Positions 17,052-26,448 are shown, counted from the stretch's first letter. The stretch is DNA of 64,000 bases from Streptomyces hayashii (GCF_024539815.1 NZ_JAHHIU010000080.1:62001-126000), one strand, 5' to 3'. Made by a program: numbers and translations. The notes: generated from the letters alone by a model not told the origin.

Positions 17052-17510
17052 TCAGCCGGTGATCTCGATGCGCTGAGCCTTGCCCTTCTCGGTCTTGGGG
17101 ACCTTCACCGTGAGGACTCCGTTGTTCAGGTCCGCGCTGATGTGCTCTGTGTCGGAGTTCGGCGGCAGAATCGTTCGGTAGTCGAACTGGCCGATGTGGC
17201 GGGTCTGTCGGCGGACCTTCCCGGTGTGTTCCTTCTCCCTGATCTCGCCGTGGATGTCGAGTTCGCCTTCGGCGACCTCCACGGTGATCTGGTCCTTGTC
17301 CACTCCGGGCAGCTCCAGTTCCACCAGGTAGGCGGCGTCGGTGTCCTCGATGTCGGCCAGGGGTGCCCATGGCTCGGCCGCGCCGAACCCGGGGAAGCCG
17401 CCACCGGGAAAGGCGGCGTGCATGAGCTGGTCGACCCTGGTACGCAGGTCCTCCAGCTCCCGCAGGGCTGCCGGAAGCCCGCTTCTGCTGTGTCGTGCGG
17501 GATGTGTCAT
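17052..17510 (-). CDS. Hsp20 small heat-shock protein (alpha-crystallin family)
   Basis: 152 residues. An alpha-crystallin domain covers about 50-145: DIEDTDAAYLVELELPGVDK at its start, the strand pair ITVEVAEGELDIHGE, and the conserved end motif ADLNNGVLTVKVPK. A short N-terminal arm precedes it and the tail ends RIEITG. Small heat-shock proteins hold unfolding proteins; the DosR-controlled HspX is the mycobacterial counterpart. The ATG at 17508-17510 follows GGAGGGAACAGCC; a start 63 bp upstream is less likely. It lies 50 bp after the DUF1876 gene. Confidence 0.95.
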   Translation of the reverse strand: MTHPARHSRSGLPAALRELEDLRTRVDQLMHAAFPGGGFPGFGAAEPWAPLADIEDTDAAYLVELELPGVDKDQITVEVAEGELDIHGEIREKEHTGKVRRQTRHIGQFDYRTILPPNSDTEHISADLNNGVLTVKVPKTEKGKAQRIEITG

Positions 17511-17560
17511 GGCTGTTCCCTCCTTGACTTCTGCCTTGGGCGTTGCTGTGTCGCCGTCGG

Positions 17561-17848
17561 TCACGTGGGCCACCCGGCGATCTCCCGGCCGTGTGGCTGC
17601 GGCGCGCCCACGCCTTTAATGTCGCGCTCGGCGGTCTTCAGTAGCTGCTGGGCCAGGTCGTTCATGGCTCGGCCCGCGGCCAGTTCGTCGCCGATCTCCG
17701 GTACGTCCGCGTCCGCCGGATGGCAGTGCGCGGTCCCGTGACCGGTGAGTTCTGTGGTGCCGGTGTCCAGGATCAGATGTGCCTTCGTCGTTCCCTCGTC
17801 GTCCTCGAACAGATGAAGACGAACCGTCCATTCCAACGTATGCGGCAT
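17561..17848 (-). CDS. DUF1876 domain protein (Rv1738/Rv2632c family)
   Basis: 95 residues: MPHTLEWTVRLHLFEDDEG, then KAHLILDTGTTELTGHGTAH, and the closing helix DELAAGRAMNDLAQQLLK. This is the DUF1876 dsRBD-like fold of mycobacterial Rv1738 and Rv2632c. Rv1738 is among the most strongly induced DosR genes and has been proposed to act on ribosomes by structural likeness to hibernation factors; that role is not shown here. The ATG at 17846-17848 follows GAGGAGGAAAGCG. It starts 12 bp after the nicotinate phosphoribosyltransferase stop, so the two are co-transcribed. Confidence 0.92.
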   Translation of the reverse strand: MPHTLEWTVRLHLFEDDEGTTKAHLILDTGTTELTGHGTAHCHPADADVPEIGDELAAGRAMNDLAQQLLKTAERDIKGVGAPQPHGREIAGWPT

Positions 17849-17859
17849 CGCTTTCCTCC

Positions 17860-19248
17860 TCACCTCGGTACGGACCGATGCGATCCTGATGGGGCTCGTT
17901 CTGGGGCTTGCCGTGCGGAGGCGGCTGCCATCTGGTCCTCGATGCCTTGCCGGACGCGGGCCGTGAGTACGCTCAGTCGCTCGGAGGTCGTCGCCCGGGG
18001 CGCGACGGGCGCTCGGATCCGGCGGGCGGCCGAGGGCAGCTCTCCCAGGTCCGCGGCGAGCCTCTGCCGGCACTCGTCGAGGGTGGGCCGCCTGCCGGTG
18101 CGCCGCCCGTTCCGCATCACCGTCTCCAGCAGCGGAACGCCGTCGTCGGGGGGCTGCTCGTCGGCGAGAGCGATCTCGTCGGCGCAGCCGGGGCGGCGGA
18201 ACACCTGCTTGCGGCCGGGTGCCGTCACCTTCGCCGACGAGAGCTTCATCACCGGGCGGCCGTCGAACTCGACCAGCTTGTATGCGGAATCCAGGTATGG
18301 CGCGTCGGCCGACACGCCGACACGGGTGCCAACGGCATACGTGTCGATCGGTGCTCCGGAGTGCACGAGGTCGTCCACGGCGTACTCGTCGAGTCCACCA
18401 CTGGCGACGATCCGCACGTCCGGCAGACCCCCGTCGTCAAGGATCGACCGGGCCCGTACCGCCAGATCCCCGAGGTCACCGCTGTCCAGCCGCACGGCGG
18501 AGCCTGGCCCGCGGTCCAAGTCCCGCAGGACGCGAGCCGCGACGCGGACGCCTTCCTCCGTGTCGTAGGTGTCCACCAGCAGGGTCACCGGACCGGGGTG
18601 GCAGCGGGCGAAGGCGCGGAACGCGTCCTCCTCCGAGGAGAACGCCTCCACGAAGGAGTGGGCCATTGTGCCGACGGCGGGGATGCCCTCAGCGGTGGCC
18701 GCCGCCACGTTGCTCGTACCGGCGAAGCCGGCCATCGCACCCAGACGAGCCGCTTGGAACCCCGCCTGCGGACCGTGGGTGCGCCGCAGGGAGAAGTCGA
18801 CGACCGGGTGACCGGCCGCCGCGAGCACGCAGCGTGCGGCCTTCGAAGCGATCGCGGTCTGATGGCTGAGTCGGTTGAGCACATACGTTTCGACCAACTG
18901 CGCTTGCGGAAGTGGCGCGGTCACCTCCAGCAGCGGCTCTCCCGCGAATACGATCCGCCCCTCCGGGACCGCCCGCACCTGGCCGGCGAACGTCAGGCCA
19001 AGCAGCGGCTCCAGGTCCCCTGGCGGCCGGTGCAGCGCGGAAGCGAAGGCGTCGATGTCCTCGGGGCCGACATGAAAGCCGGTCAGGTAGTCGAGTGCCG
19101 ACTCGAGCCCCGCCGCTACCAGGAAGCCGCGTTCAGGGGGCAAGTTGCGGACGAAGAGGCTGAACGTCGCCGGGCTGGTTATCCCCTCCCGCAGGTAGGA
19201 CATGGCCATCGTGACTTCGTACAGATCGGTGGTCGTCGCATCTGACAT
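17860..19248 (-). CDS. pncB: Nicotinate phosphoribosyltransferase (PncB2-like)
   Basis: 462 residues. It makes nicotinate mononucleotide from nicotinate and phosphoribosyl pyrophosphate in NAD salvage. The start TTDLYEVTMAMSYL, the segment FSLRRTHGPQAGFQAARLG, the GTMAHSF motif and the phosphate loop region VRLDSGDLGDLAVRAR then IVASGGLDEY are those of the family. The mycobacterial counterpart under DosR is PncB2 (Rv0573c). The ATG at 19246-19248 has AGGAGG 8 bp upstream; a GTG 9 bp earlier overlaps that site. It lies 39 bp after the Rv1733c-like gene and 12 bp before DUF1876. Confidence 0.94.
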   Translation of the reverse strand: MSDATTTDLYEVTMAMSYLREGITSPATFSLFVRNLPPERGFLVAAGLESALDYLTGFHVGPEDIDAFASALHRPPGDLEPLLGLTFAGQVRAVPEGRIVFAGEPLLEVTAPLPQAQLVETYVLNRLSHQTAIASKAARCVLAAAGHPVVDFSLRRTHGPQAGFQAARLGAMAGFAGTSNVAAATAEGIPAVGTMAHSFVEAFSSEEDAFRAFARCHPGPVTLLVDTYDTEEGVRVAARVLRDLDRGPGSAVRLDSGDLGDLAVRARSILDDGGLPDVRIVASGGLDEYAVDDLVHSGAPIDTYAVGTRVGVSADAPYLDSAYKLVEFDGRPVMKLSSAKVTAPGRKQVFRRPGCADEIALADEQPPDDGVPLLETVMRNGRRTGRRPTLDECRQRLAADLGELPSAARRIRAPVAPRATTSERLSVLTARVRQGIEDQMAAASARQAPERAPSGSHRSVPR

Positions 19249-19287
19249 CGGTGTCACCTCCTGGGCTTCCGTCCGGCCTCATGCTTG

Positions 19288-19893
19288 TCACCGGCGGAAG
19301 CGCGCGGACCACTGCGGTTCCACCAGGTCCCACTCGGTGTCCCACTGCGCGTACCTTCTGCGGTCCAGGACCAGGCGCATGCCCGTCCAGGCCGCATAGG
19401 AGACGGCGGCCACGCCGAACGCCGCCATACCGCCCACCACCCAGCCACTGGTCGTCGCATTGAGAGTGTTTACCGGCTGACTGGTGATGGTTCCGTCCCG
19501 TGTCACCCACACACGCACGGTGGCGCCCTTGGGAGTTCCCGGCTTCACGAGGGCCGTCCCGGTTCGCACGACACCGTCGGTGTCGGTCCAGCGGACCTGC
19601 GCCGGTCGCTTCGCCCAGTCGTCGTCGTTCCTGACGCCCGCTGTCGATCGGGCGGTGACCTGGTGCCGTTCCGCCGCCTGGGCTCGCACGGTGCGCATCG
19701 ACGCCTCGTACGCCGTCAGTCCCGCGCTGACCGCGGCGGCCGGCAGCCCGAGGACGAGAACGACCATCAGGACGCGGCGGAACCAGCCTTCGAACCTGTC
19801 GGACATACGGCTCAGGGAGTTCGCGCCCTTGGGCACGTGATCGCCGCGCCCGGACGGCGGACCGGATGCGTACGGTGAACTTGGTGCGCTCAT
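19288..19893 (-). CDS. Rv1733c-family two-TM membrane protein
   Basis: 201 residues. One membrane helix lies near 36-57 (VLMVVLVLGLPAAAVSAGL) and a second near 150-170 (GWVVGGMAAFGVAAVSYAAW), with an extracytoplasmic loop between that carries the family phrase VRWTDTDGVVRTGTALV. The tail DTEWDLVEPQW is conserved in the paralogue at 61869-62453. Rv1733c is a DosR-regulated antigen of unknown function. The ATG at 19891-19893 has GGAGG 7 bp upstream. It heads the minus-strand run with pncB, DUF1876 and hsp20, and two DosR-like palindromes lie about 78-112 bp upstream. Confidence 0.88.
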   Translation of the reverse strand: MSAPSSPYASGPPSGRGDHVPKGANSLSRMSDRFEGWFRRVLMVVLVLGLPAAAVSAGLTAYEASMRTVRAQAAERHQVTARSTAGVRNDDDWAKRPAQVRWTDTDGVVRTGTALVKPGTPKGATVRVWVTRDGTITSQPVNTLNATTSGWVVGGMAAFGVAAVSYAAWTGMRLVLDRRRYAQWDTEWDLVEPQWSARFRR

Positions 19894-19970
19894 GAGTCGG
19901 CCTCCAGCAACTCGCCGGCCGTCCCCCACCACCTGCTCCCACCGTCGACCGGCAGCGGGTTCGGGGTACA

Positions 19971-20005
19971 GGGCCGAAAGTCCCTGTCGGGCTGGCTTTC
20001 GGCCC
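19971..20005 (-). promoter_or_regulatory. Candidate DosR/OsdR-type operator pair upstream of the Rv1733c-like operon
   Basis: On the minus strand GGGACTTTCGGCCC (19971-19984) resembles the DosR consensus core GGGACTWWAGTCCC. A second partial copy, GGGCCGAAAGCCAG, follows in mirror order (19992-20005). Together they form a perfect 10-bp inverted repeat, GGGCCGAAAG (19971-19980) and CTTTCGGCCC (19996-20005). The pair lies 78-112 bp before the ATG of the operon, a fitting place for an activator. It also lies 53 bp past the stop of the upstream USP gene, so a terminator hairpin is an alternative, though no T-run follows. Confidence 0.5.
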
Positions 20006-20057
20006 AGGTCCACCGGTTGCCGGCCTTGTCCGTTTCCGCAGACCACGGTCATGTCGG

Positions 20058-20879
20058 TCATATCTGGGGTACGACCGCGACGGGACACGGCGCGTGATGC
20101 AGTAGTGCGTGATTGATCAGGCCCAGCTGCAGGCCCGGGTGGCCCTGTCGCCTGCGGGCGCCGACGACGACAAGGTCCGCCTCCGACGCCGCGTCCAGCA
20201 GCGCTCGGCGGGCCGGGCCCTCGATCACCCTGGAGCTCACCCGGGCGTCGCGATACCGCTCCGCAAGGCCGCGTAGGGCCTCGTCGAGGACCTGGGACGG
20301 CGGGCGCCGATGGGCCTCCATGGCGTACCACGACGGAGCCGGCCGCGTGGTGAGAGCCCTGGACGACGGATTCCAGGCGTGCACCGCCGTCAGCCGGCAG
20401 CTCCGCACCTGAGCCTCCTGCAACGCGAACTGCAAGGCCGTGCCGCTGCCCTCCCTCTCCTCGACACCGACGACGATGTTCCCGAACCGGCCGTCCCGGT
20501 GCTCAGCGGCGCCGCGCACCACGACGACCGGGCAGTCCGCCCGGGCTGCCACGGCCAGGCTGACCGCGCCCAGGAGCATTTCGGCGAGGTCTCCCAGCCC
20601 TCTGGACCCGAGCACCAGCGCGAAGGCGTTGCGTCCCTTGTCGACGAGGGCAGCGGCGGCATCCTCGTGCAGCACCTCGCTCGACAACTGCGCCGTGGGA
20701 GCTCTTTCCCTGGCTCGTTTCGAGGCGGCACTTGTCACGTCGGACGGCTCGCGGTCGCCGGCCGCCGCATGCACGAGGTGGAGCGGCACGCTGTGCCGGA
20801 CCGCCTCGTCGGCGGCCCAGTCCACCGCCTCCAGACTTGGTTCGGACCCGTCGATGCCGACCACCAGGGGAATCGCCAC
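20058..20879 (-). CDS. Universal stress protein, tandem UspA domains
   Basis: 273 residues from a GTG at 20877-20879 with GGAG upstream; the UspA domain starts right there (AIPLVVGIDGSEPSLEAVDW). The first ATP loop is LGSRGLGDLAEMLLGAVS, the second VGARRRQGHPGLQLGLIN, ending CPVAVVPQI. It is divergent from the USP at 21088-21957, with 208 bp between. The closest relative by eye is the USP at 54708-55526, part of the inverted copy of this gene pair. ATP binding is predicted from the G-x2-G-x9-G(S/T) pattern in both domains. Confidence 0.93.
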   Translation of the reverse strand: MAIPLVVGIDGSEPSLEAVDWAADEAVRHSVPLHLVHAAAGDREPSDVTSAASKRARERAPTAQLSSEVLHEDAAAALVDKGRNAFALVLGSRGLGDLAEMLLGAVSLAVAARADCPVVVVRGAAEHRDGRFGNIVVGVEEREGSGTALQFALQEAQVRSCRLTAVHAWNPSSRALTTRPAPSWYAMEAHRRPPSQVLDEALRGLAERYRDARVSSRVIEGPARRALLDAASEADLVVVGARRRQGHPGLQLGLINHALLHHAPCPVAVVPQI

Positions 20880-20958
20880 CGCACCTGTCTCCTCTCGTGG
20901 CGGGTGCCCCATGCCCGGCCTCCCCCTCCGCGGCTCCACATGCGCCGGAGCGGGGATT

Positions 20959-20989
20959 GGGGTACTCCTCGAAGGAGAGAAGCACCGCG
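20959..20989. promoter_or_regulatory. Conserved element with an inverted repeat between divergent USP genes (copy 1)
   Basis: The perfect palindrome CTCCT-CGA-AGGAG (20965-20977) sits inside GGGGTACTCCTCGAAGGAG and ACCGCG. The same block occurs, on the other strand, between the second USP pair (54590-54620). It lies about 100 bp from each start codon, so an operator for one or both genes is likely. Confidence 0.5.
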
Positions 20990-21087
20990 CTCGGCATGTC
21001 GGCGACGTCCGGAGCATGCACGCCATCGGACTCGTTCACCGTCACCCACCGTCGTATCCAGCTTCGTACGAGACGGAGGCCGCCGCC

Positions 21088-21957
21088 ATGCAGCCAGTCG
21101 TCACCGTGGGCCTCGACGGCTCACCCGAGAGTCTCGCCGCCGCCCACTGGGCCGCCGACGAGGCCGAGAAGCGCAAGCTCACGCTGCGCCTGCTGCACGC
21201 GTGGCCCCTGCTCGCGCCGGAACCCGCCCATGCCCACTCCGAGGTCGATCAGAACTACTGGGCGAAGCGTCTCGTGCACACCGCGCGGGCCGAACTGCAA
21301 GCCCGTCACCCGGGCCTGACCATTGTCGGGAGTCTGGTGGCCGACGACGCCCAGGACGCTCTGCTCCAGGCGGCGTCGGAATCCGAGATGACCGTGCTCG
21401 GCTCACGGGGGCTGGAGCCCGTCGAGAGCTACTTCCTGGGCGACGTCAGCATGTCGGTCGTGGCCCGGGCGGAGCGGCCGGTGGTACTGGTCCGCGCCGA
21501 AACCCGGGTGGAGGGAACACCTCCGGCACCTGCGGGCCGCGTGGTCGTGGCCCTGAAACTGAGCGGATCCTCCGACGACCTGCTCGACTTCGCGTTCCAC
21601 ACCGCCGCCGCCAGAGGGGTTCCGTTCCTGGCCGTTCACGGCCGAAGCGTGCCGCTTCACGCGCGCGTGCCCTGGGGCGTGGACCACGCCGCCACCGACG
21701 AGATGACGCGGGACGCGCAGACGGAGCTGAGCAAGGCTCTCCGCCCCTGGCGCGAGAAGTACCCTCAGGTGGACGTGGCCGACGGCATCCGCCTCGCAAG
21801 CCCCGCCAAGGCCGTCGTGCAGGCCGCCGAAGGCGCGGCGCTGCTGGTTGTCGGCCGGCGGGCACACCGGCACGGTGTGGCACCCCACCTCGGCCCGGTC
21901 GCCCACGCCGCCATCCATCACGGGCGCTGCCCCGTCGCCGTCGTCCCCCATGACTGA
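21088..21957 (+). CDS. Universal stress protein, tandem UspA domains
   Basis: 289 residues. The first domain begins VVTVGLDGSPESLAAAHWAA and ends LGSRGLEPVESYFLGDVSMS, the second begins GRVVVALKLSGSSDDLLDF and ends CPVAVVPHD. The second domain has a weaker glycine loop (VGRRAHRHGVAPHLGPVA), so only the first may bind ATP well. The ATG at 21088 follows ACGGAGG. It is the near twin of the USP at 53567-54442. Its stop overlaps the next gene (ATGACTGA), so it is translationally coupled to the kinase/ATPase. Confidence 0.93.
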   Translation: MQPVVTVGLDGSPESLAAAHWAADEAEKRKLTLRLLHAWPLLAPEPAHAHSEVDQNYWAKRLVHTARAELQARHPGLTIVGSLVADDAQDALLQAASESEMTVLGSRGLEPVESYFLGDVSMSVVARAERPVVLVRAETRVEGTPPAPAGRVVVALKLSGSSDDLLDFAFHTAAARGVPFLAVHGRSVPLHARVPWGVDHAATDEMTRDAQTELSKALRPWREKYPQVDVADGIRLASPAKAVVQAAEGAALLVVGRRAHRHGVAPHLGPVAHAAIHHGRCPVAVVPHD

Positions 21958-23470
21958 GCCCGGCCACCACGGGCCACCGCCCCCGCGCGCGGAGGTGTGC
22001 GAGACGCACACCGCGATCGTGTTCTTCGCCGGGGACCGCGCCTACAAGGTCAAGAAACCGGTGGACCTCGGATTCCTGGACTACACCACGCGCGCGGCGC
22101 GCCGGCACGCGTGCGAACGCGAGATCGCTCTCAACCGCCGCTTCGCCCCCGACGTCTATCTTGGCCTGGGCGAGTTCAGCAGCCCGGACGCCGAAGCACC
22201 CGAGCCCCTCGTGGTGATGCGCCGCATGCCCGCGGACCGGCGTCTCTCCCGCCTGGTACGAGAAGGGGCCGTCCCGGACGACGTCCTTCGGGCCGTCGCC
22301 CGGCACCTCGCCGCGTGGCACGCGGACGCGCCCCGTGGCCGGGATGTGGACGAGCAGGGCACGCGGGACGCCCTGTCGTCGCGGTGGGAGGCCAGCTTCG
22401 CGCAGATCCACGTGATGGCCGACGACGGCTCCGTGCCCGAGGGGATGACGGAGGCGGAACAACTGGTGCGCCGCTATCTCGCAGGCCGCGAGCGGTTGTT
22501 CGCGTCCCGTATCGAGCAGGGGCGGGTGGTCGACGGTCACGGTGACCTGCTGGCCGAGGACATCTTCTGCCTCGACGACGGCCCCCGCGTGCTGGACTGC
22601 CTGGAGTTCGACGACCGGCTGCGCTACGTCGACGGTCTGGACGACGCCGCCTTCCTCGCCATGGACCTGGAACAGCTGGGAACCCCGGAAGCCGCCGCGT
22701 ACTTCCTCGCGCAGTACAGCGAATACTCCGGCGACCCCGCCCCCGCGTCCCTGTGGCACCACTACGTCGCCTACCGCGCGTTCGTCCGCGCCAAGGTCTC
22801 CCTGATCCAGGCCCGCCAGGGCGCGCCGGGCGCGGAGGCGGCGTCACGAAGGCTGGTCTCGACGACGCTGCGCCACCTGCGCACCTCCGCCGTCGGCCTG
22901 ACCGTCGTCGGCGGGCTGCCGGGCAGCGGGAAGTCCACCCTCTCCGGCGCGCTGGCCGACCGGCTGGGAGTCACCCTGCTCAGCAGCGACCGCGCCCGCA
23001 AGGAACTGGCGGGCATTCCCGCGGAGCAGTCCGCGGCGGCCGGCTACGGCGAAGGGCTGTACACACCCGAGTGGACGGCCAGGACCTACGCCACCCTCCT
23101 CGACCGGGCGGCGGCCCTGCTGTCCGCCGGTGAGTCGGTCGTCCTGGACGCCACATGGTCGGACACGGCACAACGTGAAGCGGCACAGCGCGTGGCCGAA
23201 CGCACCAGCGCCGACCTGGTCGCCCTGCACTGCCACGTCCCGGACGACGTGTCAGCGGCCCGCCTGAGCACGCGCGCCTCCGGCCCGTCCGACGCCGATA
23301 TCGACATCGCCACCGCCATGGCGGCCAGGGAGCCCGAGTGGCCCGAGGCCGTCGCCGTCGACACCAGCGGCCCGTTGGAGTCCGCGGTCGCCCGGGCGCT
23401 GGCAGCCGTACGCCCTTGGAGCACCGGCCAGGCCCCGGTCTTCCGCCGCCCCTACATGGAGCCGGACTGA
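21950..23470 (+). CDS. Fused aminoglycoside-phosphotransferase-like kinase and P-loop ATPase (Rv2004c type)
   Basis: 506 residues. The N-terminal part is an APH/choline-kinase-like domain: YKVKKPVDLGFLDY carries a candidate ATP lysine, and VVDGHGDLLAEDIF with LEFDDRLRYVD gives the catalytic loop. The C-terminal part is a P-loop kinase domain (VVGGLPGSGKSTL, Lys328; LSSDRARKEL; VVLDATWSD). Mycobacterial Rv2004c, a DosR-regulon gene of unknown substrate, has this build. The ATG at 21950 overlaps the USP stop by 8 bases. The role is unknown; a small-molecule kinase is the safest call. Confidence 0.88.
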   Translation: MTEPGHHGPPPPRAEVCETHTAIVFFAGDRAYKVKKPVDLGFLDYTTRAARRHACEREIALNRRFAPDVYLGLGEFSSPDAEAPEPLVVMRRMPADRRLSRLVREGAVPDDVLRAVARHLAAWHADAPRGRDVDEQGTRDALSSRWEASFAQIHVMADDGSVPEGMTEAEQLVRRYLAGRERLFASRIEQGRVVDGHGDLLAEDIFCLDDGPRVLDCLEFDDRLRYVDGLDDAAFLAMDLEQLGTPEAAAYFLAQYSEYSGDPAPASLWHHYVAYRAFVRAKVSLIQARQGAPGAEAASRRLVSTTLRHLRTSAVGLTVVGGLPGSGKSTLSGALADRLGVTLLSSDRARKELAGIPAEQSAAAGYGEGLYTPEWTARTYATLLDRAAALLSAGESVVLDATWSDTAQREAAQRVAERTSADLVALHCHVPDDVSAARLSTRASGPSDADIDIATAMAAREPEWPEAVAVDTSGPLESAVARALAAVRPWSTGQAPVFRRPYMEPD

Positions 23471-23517
23471 CGGGACACGCACCACGACGCGGCGCTCCGT
23501 GTTGCCGGGGTGTCCCG
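23471..23517 (+). terminator. Inverted repeat between the kinase/ATPase and alcohol dehydrogenase genes
   Basis: CGGGACAC directly after the stop at 23470 pairs with GTGTCCCG at 23510-23517 (8 bp, loop 31). No T-run follows. It may be a weak terminator, or two half-sites for a regulator, since GGGAC is also the half-site of DosR boxes. Confidence 0.3.
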
Positions 23518-23559
23518 CCGGGGTGACCGTGGAGGTGGGGGAGCGAGGGAGTGAGTACC

Positions 23560-24588
23560 GTGCGAGCGCTCGTCTACCACGGCCCGGACCACATCTCCTG
23601 GGACACCGCCCCGGACCCTGAGATGGAGGAGGCTACCGACGCGATCGTGCGCGTCGACGCCACCACCGTCTGCGGGAGTGATCTGCACATTCTGCGAGGA
23701 GACCTCCCTGAGGTGAAACCGGGGACGGTCCTCGGCCACGAAGCCGTGGGCGAGGTCTTGGAGGTCGGCCGTGATGTCCACGGCCTGCGCCCAGGCCACC
23801 AGGTGATCGTCTCGTCCGTCTCGTCCTGCGGCCGCTGTCAGGCGTGTCTAGACACCATGCGCGGGCAATGCCGCGGGGGCGGTGGCTGGATCCTGGGAAA
23901 CCAGATCAACGGAACCCAGGCCGAGTTCGTACGGGTCCCCTTCGCCGACCACTCCACCCACCGACGGCCTCCCGCGATCCCGCTCGACGACGCGCTTCTG
24001 CTCGCCGAGGTCCTCCCCACCGCCTACGAGGTAGGGGTACGCAACGGGCACGTCGGCCCCGGAGACACCGTCGTCGTGGTGGGCGCGGGGCCCATCGGTC
24101 TCGCCACGGTCGCCGTCGCACGGCTCTACTCACCCCGCCGGATCATCGTCGTGGACCTGTCCGAAGCCCGGCTGGAAGCCGCCGCCCGGATGGGGGCCGA
24201 TGCCGCCGAAGTGCCGGGGAAGATGATCGCCGAGCTGTCCGAGGGACCGGGCGCCGACGTCGCCATCGAGGCATCGGGCGAACCGGACGGCTTCGTCCTC
24301 TGCACCCGGGCCATCCGGGCCGGAGGGCACATCGCCAACATCGGGACGCACGGCAGACCGGCCACACTGCACCTCGAGTCCCTGTGGCGGAAGAACGTGA
24401 CGATCAGCACCGGCCAGGTGGACACGTCCTCCACACCGTGGCTGATGGAGCTGCTGAGGTTCGGACGCCTGCCCGTCTCCCAGCTGGTCACCCACACCTT
24501 CGGCCTCGACCGGATGGAGCACGCCTACGAGGTGTTCTCGCAGGGCGCCACCACAGGTGCCCTCAAGGTCGTGCTGCACCGGGAGTGA
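23560..24588 (+). CDS. Zinc-dependent alcohol dehydrogenase (MDR family)
   Basis: 342 residues. The catalytic zinc ligands are Cys in TTVCGSDLH and His-Glu in LGHEAVGEV. The structural zinc cysteines follow (CGRCQACLDTMRGQC). The NAD(P) motif is VVVGAGPIGLATVAVA. It should interconvert alcohols and aldehydes; a fermentative role fits the next gene, acetyl-CoA synthetase. GTG 23560 is chosen because VRALVYHG aligns with the start MKALVFHG of the paralogue at 62892 and GAGGGA lies 9 bp before; GTG 23551 would add three residues. A scrap of a third copy lies near 3.4 kb. Confidence 0.92.
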   Translation: MRALVYHGPDHISWDTAPDPEMEEATDAIVRVDATTVCGSDLHILRGDLPEVKPGTVLGHEAVGEVLEVGRDVHGLRPGHQVIVSSVSSCGRCQACLDTMRGQCRGGGGWILGNQINGTQAEFVRVPFADHSTHRRPPAIPLDDALLLAEVLPTAYEVGVRNGHVGPGDTVVVVGAGPIGLATVAVARLYSPRRIIVVDLSEARLEAAARMGADAAEVPGKMIAELSEGPGADVAIEASGEPDGFVLCTRAIRAGGHIANIGTHGRPATLHLESLWRKNVTISTGQVDTSSTPWLMELLRFGRLPVSQLVTHTFGLDRMEHAYEVFSQGATTGALKVVLHRE

Positions 24589-24657
24589 GAGGAGTCCGGC
24601 AGGAGGAGCCCGAACGGGCCGGCCGGTCCATTGGACGCAGTGCCGGGAGGAGCACCG

Positions 24658-26448
24658 ATGCACTGGGAAACCATCCGTAAGGACACCACATCGGTCGTCC
24701 CACCGCGTCTCGCCGACTACGACCGAGCCTGCTCGGACTTCACCTGGGCACAGGCGCGCACCGAGCTGGCCGGGCTGCCCGGCGGCGGCCTCAACATGGC
24801 CCACGAGGCGGTCGACCTGCACGCGGCGTCCGCCCACGCGGACAGGGCAGCCCTGCGGTGCGTGGCCCGCGACGACTCGGTCTCCACCGTCACGTACGCG
24901 GAACTGTCCCGACGTACGGCGCGTTTCGCGAACGTTCTGCGGTCACTCGGCGTCGGCCGAGGAGACCGGGTGTTCACCCTGCTCGGCCGCTGCCCCGAGC
25001 TGTACACCACGGTGCTGGGCACACTGAAGAACACCAGCGTGCTGTGCCCGCTCTTCTCGGCATTCGGCCCCGACCCGGTGGAGCAGCGGCTACGGCTGGG
25101 CGACGCCCGTGTCCTGGTCACTACTGCGGCCTTGTACCGGCGCAAGGTCGCTGAACGGCGGGCCTCGATTCCCGGACTGGTACACGTCCTGATCGTCGGG
25201 CCCGGCACTGCGGAACTGTCCGGCACCGTCTCCTTCGACGACGTGATGTCCGCCGCGCCGGACACCTTCACCATCCCGCCGACCTCGCCCGAGGACATGG
25301 CCCTGCTGCACTTCACCAGCGGTACCACGGGCACCCCCAAGGGCGCGGTCCACGTCCACGAGGCCGTCGTCGCCCACTACGCCACGGCCGCGTACGCCCT
25401 CGACCTGCACCCCGAGGACGTGTACTGGTGCACCGCCGATCCCGGCTGGGTCACGGGCATGTCGTACGGGATCATCGCCCCGCTCGTCCACGGCGTGACG
25501 GTGGTCGTCGACGAGGGGGACTACGACGCCCGGCGCTGGTACCGGATCCTCGACGAGCAGCGGGTCGGCGTCTGGTACACCGCCCCCACGGCCCTGCGCA
25601 TGCTCATGCGCGCCACACCACGCCAGGGCCCGTACGACCTGCCGCGCTCCTATGATCTGTCGGCCCTGCGCTTCATCGCCTCCGTTGGCGAGCCCCTCAA
25701 CCCGGAGGCCGTCCGGTGGGGCCAGGACGTGCTGGGCCTGCCGGTGCACGACAACTGGTGGCAGACCGAGACCGGCTGCATCATGATCGCGAACTTCGCC
25801 GCCTGTGAGATACGGCCCGGCTCGATGGGGCGGCCACTGCCCGGCGTCGAGGCGACCGTGCTGGAACAGGGCGAGGACGGCCGGGCCCTGGTCACCGATG
25901 GCCGGGTCACGCAGGTGCGAAGCCCTGAGGTCGAGGGCGAGTTGGCGCTCCGGCCGGGCTGGCCCGCGATGTTTCGCGGCTATCTCCACGACAAGGATCG
26001 CTACGACGCCGCGTTCGCGGACGGCTGGTATCTGACCGGTGACCTGGTGCGCCGGGACGCGGACGGCTGGTACTGGTTCGTGGGGCGCGCCGACGACGTC
26101 ATCAAGTCGGCCGGCCACCTGATCGGCCCGTTCGAGGTGGAGAGCGCGCTGATGGAGCACCCGTCGGTGGCCGAGGCCGGGGTGATCGGACGGCCGGACC
26201 CGGTCGCCGGGAACGTCGTCAAGGCGTTCGTGTCGCTGCGCCCCGGTGTCCCACCGACTCCGGATCTGGAGCGTGAGCTGATCGCCTTCGGCCGCCGCAA
26301 GCTGGGGCCCGCCGTCGCACCCAGGGAGATCGCGTTCGAGCAGAACCTGCCCAAGACCCGCAGCGGGAAGGTGATGCGCCGTCTGCTGCGCGCACGCGAA
26401 CTCGGCCTGCCCACGGGCGACCTGTCCACCCTGGAGGGATCCTCATGA
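24658..26448 (+). CDS. acsA: Acetyl-CoA synthetase, AMP-forming
   Basis: 596 residues of the ANL superfamily. P-loop [16 protein letters not shown] near residue 220, the aromatic motif [10 protein letters not shown] typical of acetate-using enzymes, [12 protein letters not shown], and the C-terminal motif [11 protein letters not shown] with the conserved lysine 571, the residue that GNAT enzymes acetylate in other Acs proteins. It makes acetyl-CoA from acetate and ATP. The ATG at 24658 follows GGGAGGAGCACCG; a TTG 27 bp upstream is less likely. Its end overlaps the E1 alpha start by ATGA, so it is the first gene of a coupled acs-pdh-acp run. Confidence 0.93.
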   Translation: MHWETIRKDTTSVVPPRLADYDRACSDFTWAQARTELAGLPGGGLNMAHEAVDLHAASAHADRAALRCVARDDSVSTVTYAELSRRTARFANVLRSLGVGRGDRVFTLLGRCPELYTTVLGTLKNTSVLCPLFSAFGPDPVEQRLRLGDARVLVTTAALYRRKVAERRASIPGLVHVLIVGPGTAELSGTVSFDDVMSAAPDTFTIPPTSPEDMALLHFTSGTTGTPKGAVHVHEAVVAHYATAAYALDLHPEDVYWCTADPGWVTGMSYGIIAPLVHGVTVVVDEGDYDARRWYRILDEQRVGVWYTAPTALRMLMRATPRQGPYDLPRSYDLSALRFIASVGEPLNPEAVRWGQDVLGLPVHDNWWQTETGCIMIANFAACEIRPGSMGRPLPGVEATVLEQGEDGRALVTDGRVTQVRSPEVEGELALRPGWPAMFRGYLHDKDRYDAAFADGWYLTGDLVRRDADGWYWFVGRADDVIKSAGHLIGPFEVESALMEHPSVAEAGVIGRPDPVAGNVVKAFVSLRPGVPPTPDLERELIAFGRRKLGPAVAPREIAFEQNLPKTRSGKVMRRLLRARELGLPTGDLSTLEGSS

